Assembly: GCF_003254745.1 (NCBI RefSeq)
Contig: NZ_QKXH01000002.1
Coordinates: 124,001 to 188,000, forward strand
Length of the DNA: 64,000 nucleotides
Source: Flavobacterium aquariorum
Lineage (GTDB): Bacteria; Bacteroidota; Bacteroidia; Flavobacteriales; Flavobacteriaceae
Direction: 5' to 3'
Made by a program: the position numbers and the translations under genes
Notes under the pieces: model-generated
Seen by the model: only the letters and a program-made list of their open reading frames with translations
Told to the model about the DNA's origin: nothing
Databases searched by the model: none
Shown here: one piece after another, positions 1-6,818 of the stretch
Numbering within the stretch: position 1 is the first letter of the stretch
How the letters are laid out: each line of letters starts with the position of its first letter

Positions 1-1721
1 TATTATCAAGATTAATATCATTAAATAAAAATTTAAACTCAAATCATAAAGTCATATACTTATCTCCTTTAATTGAAGATGTCGAAAATATAAAAATCTA
101 TGAGAATCAAAACATTAAAAACTACAGAATTAATTTCAACATAAAAGAACCTGAACTATTCGAATATAAGTTAAATGGCGATGTTATAAAACATAATAGG
201 TTTTTTATAAATAATAATTTTGAAGGTTTTCTAACAGATAATATTACAAATTATTTTAAATATCTTATTTCTAATTCAGGAGAAAAAAATTTCATTTATC
301 ACGCAAGGCCAATAAAAGTAGAGGAAATAGCTAAAGACTTTTGTAAAAATTTAGAAAAAACGACTGATTTAGTCAATATCAAAATAATTATTGATATCCT
401 AAAAAAGGAAGTACATAAAGATTTCTATGTTATAGATTATTTAGAATATGGTCTTTTATATATCCATGGCCAAATGCCTGATTTAATTAAAGAATATTTA
501 GAAAAAAAATATAAAGAGTTAGATGAAATAAAGTATTTAGTGGCTAATTCTGTTATTCTTGAAGGAATAAACATGCCAATAGACACACTATTCATATTTA
601 ATACTTATGGATTAGGAGGAAAAGGATTAACCAATTTAATAGGAAGAGTAAATCGTTTAAATGAAATATTTAAGGATAACAAAGATAAGTTATACAAATT
701 ACTACCAAAAATCCATTTTATAAATACCAAAGAGTATAACTCAACCGAAAACAAAATTAGTAATATGCTTCCAATAATTAAATCATTAAGATCTAGTGTT
801 TTTAAAGATGAAGTCAAGAATCCTCTTCTCTTAAATTATGATATAGAAAGCATTAAAAATAAAGATTCTAATGAGCAGGAACGGTTAAGAGAATCAAAAA
901 GAAAAATCCAAGAACAGGAAAGATTTTTAAATACTATACCTGAAAATAAATTTGAAAAATTAAAACAATATTTAATAGAATCTGGAATTATCAATCTATA
1001 CAAATGTGAAATAGATGAATTGACAAAAATGATATTACTCAAATTAGACTTAAAAAATCAGTGGGAAGATATTGAAATATTAGAAAAAATATATTCAATT
1101 TTTATTGAAGATAATTTAGATATAATTTCAGATAATGAATTTAAAAGGTTTGAATATAAAGAAACTAGAAATCATTATAAATTTTATATAACAGTAAATC
1201 AAAAGAGATCTTTAAAAGAAAATATAGAGGATTTATTAAGATATTTTATTGAAAAAGCAAAATCTCCAATAAAAAAAGAAAGAATGTTTTATTTTGGAAC
1301 TGCTTATGGTAGAGAAGTATATGATCAAATAAATAGTCCTAAAGGATCTAAAGTCTATATTGACTTAAGAACAGTTGAGAAAGAGAATGAATTGATTAAT
1401 TTGGCAATTGTTAAGTTAAAAATGGAAGATAATTTTATTAGTTTCACACTGAATAAATTTATTGTATTTCTTTATGATTATGACTTAATATCTGAAGATA
1501 TCTATAATCTATATGTTTATGGAACGACTGAAAAAAACAAAATAAAATTCACAAAATTTGGAATGAATGTTAGTCTTGTAAGTAAACTTGATCTTGATAA
1601 TCAATTAAAAAACATTGAACTTGATAAAAATAATAACATAAAAGTTAATCTATTATTTAAAGAATACTTAAAATCTTTAAATGACTTTCAAAGATTTGAA
1701 ATTGAAAGATTTATAAATTAA
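1..1721 (+). CDS. DEAD/DEAH-type helicase, C-terminal portion (5' end outside window)
   Basis: The reading frame is open from base 3 to the TAA at 1719-1721 (about 572 residues). The window therefore cuts the gene, and the ATG at 474 is internal. Around 460-660 it shows the second RecA-like domain of a superfamily 2 helicase: YIHGQMP, then VANSVILEGINMP (motif V style), then NLIGRVNRL (motif VI style, Q/NxxGRxxR). The Walker A and DExH motifs must lie upstream. The remaining ~350 residues are Lys/Glu/Asn-rich and unrecognised. Composition is far more AT-rich than the neighbouring core genes (13 G+C of 60 at 61-120). This is known of Lhr/Ski2-like and antiviral helicases such as Hachiman HamB, but that link is only an inference. 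It could equally be an orphan helicase. Confidence 0.75.
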   Translation, partial: LSRLISLNKNLNSNHKVIYLSPLIEDVENIKIYENQNIKNYRINFNIKEPELFEYKLNGDVIKHNRFFINNNFEGFLTDNITNYFKYLISNSGEKNFIYHARPIKVEEIAKDFCKNLEKTTDLVNIKIIIDILKKEVHKDFYVIDYLEYGLLYIHGQMPDLIKEYLEKKYKELDEIKYLVANSVILEGINMPIDTLFIFNTYGLGGKGLTNLIGRVNRLNEIFKDNKDKLYKLLPKIHFINTKEYNSTENKISNMLPIIKSLRSSVFKDEVKNPLLLNYDIESIKNKDSNEQERLRESKRKIQEQERFLNTIPENKFEKLKQYLIESGIINLYKCEIDELTKMILLKLDLKNQWEDIEILEKIYSIFIEDNLDIISDNEFKRFEYKETRNHYKFYITVNQKRSLKENIEDLLRYFIEKAKSPIKKERMFYFGTAYGREVYDQINSPKGSKVYIDLRTVEKENELINLAIVKLKMEDNFISFTLNKFIVFLYDYDLISEDIYNLYVYGTTEKNKIKFTKFGMNVSLVSKLDLDNQLKNIELDKNNNIKVNLLFKEYLKSLNDFQRFEIERFIN

Positions 1722-1751
1722 ATACTAGCTCCGATGGCACGGATATATTGC

Positions 1752-1887
1752 CCGATAGCGCGGATTTGCAATCCGTGCCCATTCCTATCGTCAAGTCCAA
1801 CTTACTATTCTCTATTTATTAAAGCATTCTTTATACTATCATTATCGAATCACTTTACAAGCACGGATTGCAAATCCGCGCTATCGG
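1752..1887. repeat. REP-like 27-bp perfect inverted repeat
   Basis: Bases 1752-1778 and 1861-1887 are exact reverse complements over 27 bp, separated by 82 bp. Each arm also holds its own small dyad (CGGAT-TTGCA-ATCCG). A partial further copy of the GGCACGGAT motif lies at about 1736-1744. The GC-rich arms stand out in AT-rich surroundings. The layout resembles REP/BIME elements mobilised by RAYT transposases, but no transposase is in the window. The short reading frame that covers this repeat is not credible as a gene. Confidence 0.75.
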
Positions 1888-1927
1888 AGCAAACAATACA
1901 ACACTTATCAAAACTATAGGCACCCCC

Positions 1928-2014
1928 GCTAGCGCGAGCGTCCCGCTCGTGAACACTAGCATAAACAAACAATTATAAATTTGAAATCGGCACGAGCGGG
2001 ACGCTCGCGATAGC
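1928..2014. repeat. Second REP-like inverted repeat (24 bp, one mismatch)
   Basis: Arms at 1928-1951 and 1991-2014 match as reverse complements at 23 of 24 positions, with a 39-bp AT-rich spacer. Each arm contains the internal dyad CGAGCG-TCC-CGCTCG. The sequence family differs from the pair at 1752-1887 but the architecture is the same. It lies directly before the 21-bp hairpin array. Confidence 0.7.
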
Positions 2015-2070
2015 AGAGAAATAAATAACTAGATTACGAATTATCTAAAAATCCTTTCAGCATAAGTGCA

Positions 2071-2301
2071 CCTATCAAAAGTATAGGAACTCCGATCAAA
2101 ATAGTAGGTCTTCCTACAAAAACTATAGGAGCTCCTATCAAAACCGTAGGTCCTCCTACTAAAACCGTAGGTCCTCCTACCAAAACTATAGGAGCTCCTA
2201 TCAAAACCGTAGGTCCTCCTACTAAAACAGAAGGAGCTCCTATCAAAACTGTTGGTTCTCCTACCAAAATCATAGGAGATCCTATCAAAACTACTGGAGA
2301 A
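2071..2301. repeat. Eleven-unit 21-bp tandem array with hairpins at unit junctions
   Basis: Eleven consecutive 21-bp units with no indels follow the pattern CCTAYnAAAAnnRTAGGnnnn. Each unit end and the next unit start can pair as GTAGG-n4-CCTAC or ATAGG-n4-CCTAT. Seven of ten junctions pair perfectly, four as the G-C form and three as the A-T form, and two more have a single mismatch. The result would be a row of 5-bp stems separated by 7-nt A-rich spacers. Because 21 is a multiple of three, frames stay open on both strands: minus-strand reading gives a heptapeptide of the type GPTVLIG. The only ATG-started minus frame begins inside a terminator hairpin, so I treat this as non-coding. Its function is unknown. 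Confidence 0.85.
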
Positions 2302-2308
2302 CTAACCA

Positions 2309-2342
2309 CAAAAAAAGCCAGCCTAAAAATAGGTTGGCTTTT
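2309..2342 (-). terminator. Rho-independent terminator of the 2366-2851 gene
   Basis: Read on the minus strand, AAAAGCCAACCTA and TAGGCTGGCTTTT form a stem with one mismatch and a T-rich loop, followed by more T residues. It lies 24 bp after the stop codon of the minus-strand gene. Confidence 0.75.
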
Positions 2343-2365
2343 AAACATACAATCAAATCATATAA

Positions 2366-2851
2366 CTATAAATCAGCAGGGATTTCAGTTGCAGGTTCTG
2401 TTTTGTGTGCAAAACGCTTGTTCCATTGATCTACTTCTCCCATGGCAAGATCGAGAGAACCTTCGTTTCCTCGAGATACCTGCAGGTTTATAGCGTAACG
2501 ATCAACCAAAGTCATTACATCAGTTGCAGCACCCAACTGAATTTCTTCGATAGTTTCCATTGCCTGCATTAGTGCAATTTTGTTAGCTTCTAGACTATTG
2601 TAATAATCCAAAAGATTGGCTAACTCTGAGGGAACATCGGCACGGCTCAATGAATTGGGAAATTGATTGGCAATTCTAGAAATTAAACGGGCATACCCTT
2701 CTCTTCCTTCCGCCATGGAACGTGTTCCTTTTTTTTCCTCATCGGTCAAATTGATTTTGAAAGGATTCAATGGTGTTAATGCCGACGTAACGGCTGTTGT
2801 GAAAGCAGTCAGCACTGCTGGTGGCGCGATGGCCGCAATTAATTTTGACAT
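2366..2851 (-). CDS. Conserved hypothetical protein (161 aa)
   Basis: I do not recognise this family. The N-terminal ~30 residues (MSKLIAAIAPPAVLTAF...) are hydrophobic and Ala/Thr-rich, and could be a membrane anchor or an amphipathic helix. The rest is soluble and helical-looking with alternating charged residues (TDEEKKGTRSMAEGREGYARL; LLDYYNSLEANKIALMQAMETI). There is no lipobox and no recognisable catalytic motif. It ends in an acidic, Pro-containing tail. It stands alone, with its own terminator at 2309-2342. Codon use looks normal for the chromosome, so it marks the return from the AT-rich accessory stretch to ordinary sequence. Confidence 0.7.
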   Translation of the reverse strand: MSKLIAAIAPPAVLTAFTTAVTSALTPLNPFKINLTDEEKKGTRSMAEGREGYARLISRIANQFPNSLSRADVPSELANLLDYYNSLEANKIALMQAMETIEEIQLGAATDVMTLVDRYAINLQVSRGNEGSLDLAMGEVDQWNKRFAHKTEPATEIPADL

Positions 2852-2993
2852 AAAAAAGTTATAGTTTGGTTAATAAAAAATGAATTTAAATAAACTTATT
2901 CTTACTTTTAAATTATTAACAATAATTTAACGTATAACTTTTCCTATAAATAATCTAAATTCGATTACTACTGCTTTTTTTGGAATGATGACA

Positions 2994-3121
2994 AAAAAGC
3001 AAAATACCTCCTTTTAGCCCCGATAGAAGTGGAAATCCTTGTGAGCCGGGGTTCGGCTCACAAGATTGAAGCGGAAAGCGGGACCAATACCGATAAAAGA
3101 GCCAAAACTTTCTGCTCCTAA
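2994..3121 (+). ncRNA. Flavo-1-like structured RNA element, copy A
   Basis: The core at 3015-3085 has a 5' box (TAGCCCCGATAGAAGTGG), a variable hairpin (CTTGTGAGCC pairing with GGCTCACAAG) and a 3' box (GATTGAAGCGGAAAGCGGGA). Five such copies occur in this window. The boxes are conserved while the hairpin stem sequence changes but keeps pairing, which argues for a conserved RNA. Outer flanks (AAATACCTC before, CTTTCTGCTCCTAA after) also recur. From memory this resembles the Rfam Flavo-1 motif; that name is not verified. Together with the promoter at 3154 it fills the 2852-3222 intergenic gap. Confidence 0.6.
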
Positions 3122-3153
3122 ATAATAACAATAGAACATAGCTTACCGTCAAA

Positions 3154-3181
3154 TTGTACAAACCATTATTGCTTAACTTTG
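3154..3181 (+). promoter_or_regulatory. Bacteroidota-type promoter of the nitroreductase gene
   Basis: TTG at 3154-3156, a 17-bp spacer, and TAACTTTG at 3174-3181 match the TTG / TAnnTTTG consensus. An upstream in-frame ATG overlaps this promoter, so translation must start downstream at 3223. Confidence 0.7.
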
Positions 3182-3222
3182 TCTTTATAATGAATGCTAT
3201 AAAACATCAAAAAAATAGAACT

Positions 3223-3822
3223 ATGGATATTTTAGAATTAATACAAAAAAGATATACAGCAAAGAAATACAACTCTGATAAAGCGATTCCGCAAGAAAAA
3301 ATTGATGCCTTGAAAGAAATTTTACGCCTCACTCCTTCTTCCATAAACATTCAACCTTGGAAATTTACATTTGTGCAAGATCCAGAAATGAAGACAAAAT
3401 TAGCTTCGGTTTCAAAGCATAATACCGAAAAAGTAAATCAAGCCAAACTATTGATTGTATTTAGCGTAGCGGATGATTTGGATGCTTTTCAAAAAGTGGT
3501 TGACAACGAGTTGCCGGAAGCCAGAAGAGATTGGTACAATCAAATAAGAGCTAGTACCCCAGAAGCCGACCTGAAAGTTTGGCTAGCCAAGCAAGTTTAT
3601 ATAGCCTTGGGAGTTGGTTTGACAGCCAGTGTTGCATTAGGTCTGGATTCGTCACCTATGGAGGGTATTGAAGCGGATAAATATGCGGCTATCCTCAATA
3701 TGACGGCTTACAAGCCGCTGTTTGCAATGGCTGTAGGTTACGCTTCGGAAGATGATTTTAACCGAATTGAAGTTATGCCAAAATCCAGAAGATCACTAGA
3801 AAATGTAATTGAAAGCATTTAA
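3223..3822 (+). CDS. NAD(P)H-dependent nitroreductase family protein (NfsB-like)
   Basis: A 199-residue FMN-binding nitroreductase. It begins MDILELIQKRYTAKKY, the usual family start, with the R-x-S/T-x-K/R-type FMN phosphate site near residue 10. It continues with TPSSINIQPWKF (active-site loop near residue 40) and LGLDSSPMEGI near residue 150, both typical of NfsB/oxygen-insensitive enzymes. Members reduce nitroaromatics, quinones or flavins with NAD(P)H in the cytosol as homodimers; the substrate here cannot be read from sequence. The start at 3223 is chosen because the longer frame from 3154 would overlap a good promoter. The gene is monocistronic, followed by a terminator at 3860. Confidence 0.88.
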   Translation: MDILELIQKRYTAKKYNSDKAIPQEKIDALKEILRLTPSSINIQPWKFTFVQDPEMKTKLASVSKHNTEKVNQAKLLIVFSVADDLDAFQKVVDNELPEARRDWYNQIRASTPEADLKVWLAKQVYIALGVGLTASVALGLDSSPMEGIEADKYAAILNMTAYKPLFAMAVGYASEDDFNRIEVMPKSRRSLENVIESI

Positions 3823-3859
3823 ATACAAGCTGAATAACTACAATCCAAAAAAAAACAAG

Positions 3860-3889
3860 AAAGCAACTCCATTACGAGTTGCTTTTTTA
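3860..3889 (+). terminator. Rho-independent terminator after the nitroreductase gene
   Basis: AAAGCAACTC and GAGTTGCTTT form a 10-bp stem with a 6-nt loop, followed by TTTT. It lies 38 bp after the stop codon. Confidence 0.8.
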
Positions 3890-4011
3890 ATTTATGCCAT
3901 TTTAAAGAATAACCCGTAAATAATATAACTTTTCTAAAAAGTATTATAATACAATCTTTAACCTATACTCTGACCTTTACAAAGTTGAAATTAATTTAAA
4001 AACAAAACATT

Positions 4012-4131
4012 ATGAACAATATATTCAGAGGTCTATTGGCAGGTTATGGAGCAAAAAAACTAGGAGGCGGATGCTTCGGTACAATTTTAGTTTTTATAAT
4101 TATCTGGATGCTTTTGGGGCAGTGTAGTTAA
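4012..4131 (+). CDS. 39-aa small membrane protein
   Basis: A tiny ORF with an ATG preceded by an A-rich leader. Residues 1-22 (MNNIFRGLLAGYGAKKLGGG plus CF) form a Gly-rich amphipathic stretch. Residues 24-35 (TILVFIIIWMLL) form one transmembrane segment, and the protein ends GQCS. Two cysteines flank the membrane segment. It lies 53 bp before the YtxH gene and in the same orientation, at the head of a cluster of small envelope or stress proteins. I believe similar short ORFs occur in other flavobacteria, but cannot check that here. The function is unknown. Confidence 0.6.
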   Translation: MNNIFRGLLAGYGAKKLGGGCFGTILVFIIIWMLLGQCS

Positions 4132-4184
4132 AAATTTAAATTCTATTCAACAAAAAAATATAAACAATCTAAAACAAAACAGTT

Positions 4185-4469
4185 ATGAGTACAGGTAAAG
4201 TAATATTAGGAACAGTAGCGGGACTTGCCGTAGGCGGAATTTTAGGAATTCTATTTGCTCCCGAAAAAGGTTCGGTAACCCGAAAACAAATTTTGGATAA
4301 AGGAAATGATTATGCTGACGATTTGAAATCAAAACTTAACGAGTTTTCAGGTTCAATCACAGATAAACTTCAGAACGCAAAAGAATTTGCTAAAGGGTTA
4401 GCAGATGATGCGAAAGCAGAATTTGATGAAGCAAAATTTGATACCAATCACAGCGCTTCAAAATATTAA
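4185..4469 (+). CDS. YtxH domain-containing protein (94 aa)
   Basis: Residues 5-26 (KVILGTVAGLAVGGILGILFAP) form the Gly-rich transmembrane segment typical of YtxH/gas-vesicle-like stress proteins. It is followed by the diagnostic APEKGSVTRKQI and then an amphipathic, Lys/Asp/Ala-rich helix (DDLKSKLNEF..., FAKGLADDAKAEF) to the C-terminus. YtxH proteins of Firmicutes respond to general stress; no enzymatic role is known. It sits between the 39-aa ORF and a holin-like gene 18 bp downstream, consistent with co-transcription. Confidence 0.82.
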   Translation: MSTGKVILGTVAGLAVGGILGILFAPEKGSVTRKQILDKGNDYADDLKSKLNEFSGSITDKLQNAKEFAKGLADDAKAEFDEAKFDTNHSASKY

Positions 4470-4487
4470 TTCGAAATAAAATAAATT

Positions 4488-4841
4488 ATGACTGACGATG
4501 CAACTCCCATAGCAATGCTTTTTGAGCGGGCAGAAGATTACAGCAAAACAACCTTAAGGTTGTTTAAGCTAAATGCCATTGACAAATCCGCCGACGTAGC
4601 TTCAACTCTCGTTGCACGACTTGCAGTGATTATGACGGTTGTATTCTCAGTTTTAATTATAAGCATTGGCGTGTCAATATGGTTAGGAAAACTGCTTGGT
4701 GATGCCTCTTACGGATTTTTTATAGTAGGTGCTTTCTATGTCTTCATGGCAATTCTTCTTCATCTATTTCGTAAGCAATGGCTAAAATATCCCGTTAGCA
4801 ATTCTATTATTAAACAATTGCTTAAAGAAAAAATGGTATGA
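4488..4841 (+). CDS. Phage-holin-superfamily / DUF1469-like membrane protein (117 aa)
   Basis: The N-terminal ~45 residues are soluble (FERAEDYSKTTLRLFKLNAIDKSAD). They are followed by two transmembrane helices at about 48-70 and 74-94, then a basic tail ending LLKEKMV. The arrangement matches the holin-X/DUF1469 proteins that often sit beside YtxH genes in Bacteroidota; despite the name, these are not lysis proteins. It follows the YtxH gene by 18 bp. The TGA stop at 4839-4841 is one base before a short ATG frame. Confidence 0.75.
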   Translation: MTDDATPIAMLFERAEDYSKTTLRLFKLNAIDKSADVASTLVARLAVIMTVVFSVLIISIGVSIWLGKLLGDASYGFFIVGAFYVFMAILLHLFRKQWLKYPVSNSIIKQLLKEKMV

Positions 4842-4842
4842 A

Positions 4843-4944
4843 ATGAGCATTAACGTAAATTGGTCACAAACATCGCTTTATATATGCAACCCGAGCGAAA
4901 GCGAACAGGTGAAGCAATTACATATGACCGATAAAAAACAATAA
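4843..4944 (+). CDS. Possible 33-aa ORF
   Basis: An ATG one base after the preceding stop opens a 33-codon frame (MSINVNWSQTSLYICNPSE...) ending in TAA at 4942-4944, ten bases before the next gene. The tight spacing would allow translational coupling, but nothing in the peptide is recognisable. It may simply be spacer. Confidence 0.25.
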   Translation: MSINVNWSQTSLYICNPSESEQVKQLHMTDKKQ

Positions 4945-4954
4945 ATATCTACAT

Positions 4955-5338
4955 ATGAAAATGAGAAACGAAACAGATTCATTAAATGAATTGATAGTTC
5001 TTCAGGAACAGAAGCATGATTCTGAATTGAAAGCCCTAAAAGAGCAATTTGATCTTGCCTATGAAAGTTTAAAACCTGTTAACTTGATCAAAAGCCTATT
5101 TCACGAAGTAACCGCTTCGCCCGAAATAAAAAATGATTTTGTTGGAAATATCATTGGCTTAGGTACAGGATTTATTTCCAAAAAATTTTTTGGAATCAAT
5201 TCACAAAGTCCTGTCAAAAATATGTTAGGAACCATACTCCAATTTGCTATGACCAATGTGGTTGCTAAGCATTCCGATAGTATCAAAAACATTGGAAGCA
5301 ATCTTTTGAGTCATTTTTTGCATAAAAATAAAAGCTAA
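4955..5338 (+). CDS. Conserved hypothetical protein (127 aa), likely envelope-associated
   Basis: I do not recognise a named family. The first ~45 residues are a charged helix (DSLNELIVLQEQKHDSELKA) that could form a coiled coil. The middle (FVGNIIGLGTGFISKKFFG) and the end (MLGTILQFAMTNVVAKHSD, IGSNLLSHFLHKNKS) are hydrophobic with Gly and could lie in or on a membrane. It follows the YtxH and holin-like genes in the same orientation, so it probably belongs to the same unit. The 294 bases after it, up to the next small gene, are AT-rich and show no structure I can support. Confidence 0.6.
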   Translation: MKMRNETDSLNELIVLQEQKHDSELKALKEQFDLAYESLKPVNLIKSLFHEVTASPEIKNDFVGNIIGLGTGFISKKFFGINSQSPVKNMLGTILQFAMTNVVAKHSDSIKNIGSNLLSHFLHKNKS

Positions 5339-5632
5339 GCAAATTATTTTGCAGACAACAAATTAGATTTTCTTTTATCAATAAACCAGCTCTGTGATTC
5401 CAATACTAAATTATAAAAGTGTAGTTTTTTAGTAGATATTCTTCAGATTTATATCATCTCTTAAAATAATGTTATTTTCTTACTTTTAAATAAAATAAAC
5501 GTATTTTATCGATATTTTAATAAAGTTTAACTAATTTTATAACAGATTTTGAGAACCAAATACAAGCTAAAAAACAGTAACAGTTTGTCTTTCAAAGAAT
5601 TTAAAAACAAAAGGAATAAAACAACTATACTT

Positions 5633-5854
5633 ATGAAATCAACTTTACACTTCTTTATTGATTTTTTTGCAACAATATATGATTTGGTTATAGAATTTTT
5701 TGCTTTGCAATATGATTTGGTCGTTGGCTTTATAGTTTTTTTAGGAGAGTATTTAAAATGGGTTACCACTAGCTCTCGCAAGTCTGCTGATTTTGTCAAA
5801 CACGCTGAGGAACCAGTAAAAGTCAACAATCAAAATCCTTTCGATATCCGATAA
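5633..5854 (+). CDS. Possible 73-aa membrane-associated protein
   Basis: From ATG 5633 the product starts MKSTLHFFIDFFATIYDLVI and contains two aromatic-rich hydrophobic stretches (about 5-22 and 28-44, FALQYDLVVGFIVFLG). A hydrophilic tail follows (SSRKSADFVKHAEEPVKV). A longer version would need the TTG at 5549, and its extra residues are Lys/Asn-rich and unconvincing. A minus-strand frame of similar length overlaps (5527-5829). The plus strand is preferred because it fits the neighbours and has a sensible membrane layout. Function unknown. Confidence 0.45.
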   Translation: MKSTLHFFIDFFATIYDLVIEFFALQYDLVVGFIVFLGEYLKWVTTSSRKSADFVKHAEEPVKVNNQNPFDIR

Positions 5855-5977
5855 TTGTTTCCTACAAAAGCAAATCAACATATGCGTCGGAGAACCATTG
5901 CAAAAGGCAAATAACTATAATTTATAAAATCCACAAACGTTTAAAAAACAATATTCCTACCTTTGGCACAATACAAC

Positions 5978-6002
5978 AATCGAAAAGGCTATCTTTTCGA
6001 TT
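5978..6002 (+). promoter_or_regulatory. Perfect hairpin in the leader of gph
   Basis: AATCGAAAAG and CTTTTCGATT form a perfect 10-bp stem with a 5-nt loop (GCTAT). The stem ends 16 nt before the gph start codon. A candidate -7 element TACCTTTG lies just upstream at 5958-5965, so the hairpin would be near the 5' end of the mRNA. It has no T-run after it and so is not a terminator. A role in translation or mRNA stability is an inference. Confidence 0.55.
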
Positions 6003-6018
6003 GATTAAAGAGTAAAAA

Positions 6019-6693
6019 ATGAAGTTCAAAGGAGTTATTTTTGATTTAGACGGAACACTGGTGAATTCACTTGAAGATATTGCAGATGCTATGAACAGTG
6101 TTCTTCAAGGTCGCAACTACCCTACTCATGATTATGATGCGTATCAATATTTCATTGGGAGCGGCCTTCGCAATCTGGTGAGCAAATCATTGCCAGAAAC
6201 ACATAATGATGAAAAGCATATCGATCATTGTTACCAATTGATGATTGAAGAATATCGTGATAATTGTACCAATAAAACAAAACCTTACGACGGGATTATC
6301 GAATTATTGGATCACTTAATTTCACACAATATCAAGCTAAGCGTATTCTCCAATAAATCGGATGAACTTACCAAGAAAATCACGACTGCCTTATTCCCAA
6401 ACTATTTTAACCCAATAGTGGGTTTGAGTATTGAATCACTAAAAAAACCAAATCCCTCTGAAGCCATAGAAATAAGCAAAAGTCTAGGATTAAAAACCGA
6501 AGAACTTATTTTTGTGGGAGATTCTGGTATTGATATGCAAACGGCTGCCAATGCCAATATGTTTGCGGTGGGGGTTTCATGGGGATATCGACCAGAAGAA
6601 GAGTTAACTGCAAATGGAGCAAAATATATATTAAACCATCCACTGGATTTAATTAAAGTTTTGCAGGCCGAAGGCGTTAAAATATTGACATAG
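6019..6693 (+). CDS. gph: HAD-superfamily hydrolase, phosphoglycolate phosphatase-like
   Basis: A 224-residue HAD phosphatase. Motif I is FDLDGTLVNS near residues 9-18 (nucleophile Asp9, acid/base Asp11), motif II is SVFSNKS near 112, motif III is the Lys of ESLKKPNP near 140, and motif IV is FVGDSGIDMQTAANA near 167. A helical cap (residues ~15-80) places it in subfamily IA with Gph. These enzymes dephosphorylate 2-phosphoglycolate from DNA repair or oxygenation side reactions in the cytosol. Other small phosphorylated substrates are possible, so the gene symbol is by similarity only. Monocistronic, with a leader hairpin 16 nt upstream. Confidence 0.82.
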   Translation: MKFKGVIFDLDGTLVNSLEDIADAMNSVLQGRNYPTHDYDAYQYFIGSGLRNLVSKSLPETHNDEKHIDHCYQLMIEEYRDNCTNKTKPYDGIIELLDHLISHNIKLSVFSNKSDELTKKITTALFPNYFNPIVGLSIESLKKPNPSEAIEISKSLGLKTEELIFVGDSGIDMQTAANANMFAVGVSWGYRPEEELTANGAKYILNHPLDLIKVLQAEGVKILT

Positions 6694-6785
6694 CTATTCG
6701 GTTCCTCCCAAAAACTCAACTCACATCAAACTTTGACCAGGAATTGGTATTCAAAAAACGAAAAATAATAAAACAAATTTTTCTA

Positions 6786-6793
6786 TATCTTTG
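6786..6793 (+). promoter_or_regulatory. -7 promoter element TATCTTTG
   Basis: TATCTTTG, a close match to the Bacteroidota -7 consensus, lies 25 bp before the DUF4199 gene start. No clear TTG was seen at the expected -33 spacing. Confidence 0.5.
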
Positions 6794-6818
6794 ATATTCA
6801 ATCCAAAAAATTATAATT

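Noticed and set aside
1734..1919. 61-codon plus-strand frame
   Set aside because: It is made almost entirely of the REP-like inverted repeat and has no family resemblance.
2034..2348. 104-codon minus-strand frame encoding heptapeptide repeats (VLIGAPT type)
   Set aside because: Its first ~15 codons are the terminator hairpin of the upstream gene, and the rest is the 21-bp repeat, whose length keeps frames open on both strands. No independent promoter or start is visible.
2955..3161. 68-codon minus-strand frame
   Set aside because: It runs antisense through the Flavo-1-like element and the nitroreductase promoter; similar spurious frames appear over other copies (17172-17504, 8965-9269).
3154..3222. 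N-terminal extension of the nitroreductase from ATG 3154
   Set aside because: The ATG lies in the TTG/TAACTTTG promoter, and homology starts at MDILELIQKRY (3223).
5527..5829. 100-codon minus-strand frame
   Set aside because: It overlaps the plus-strand small membrane gene, is Lys-rich and low in complexity, and its orientation does not fit the cluster.
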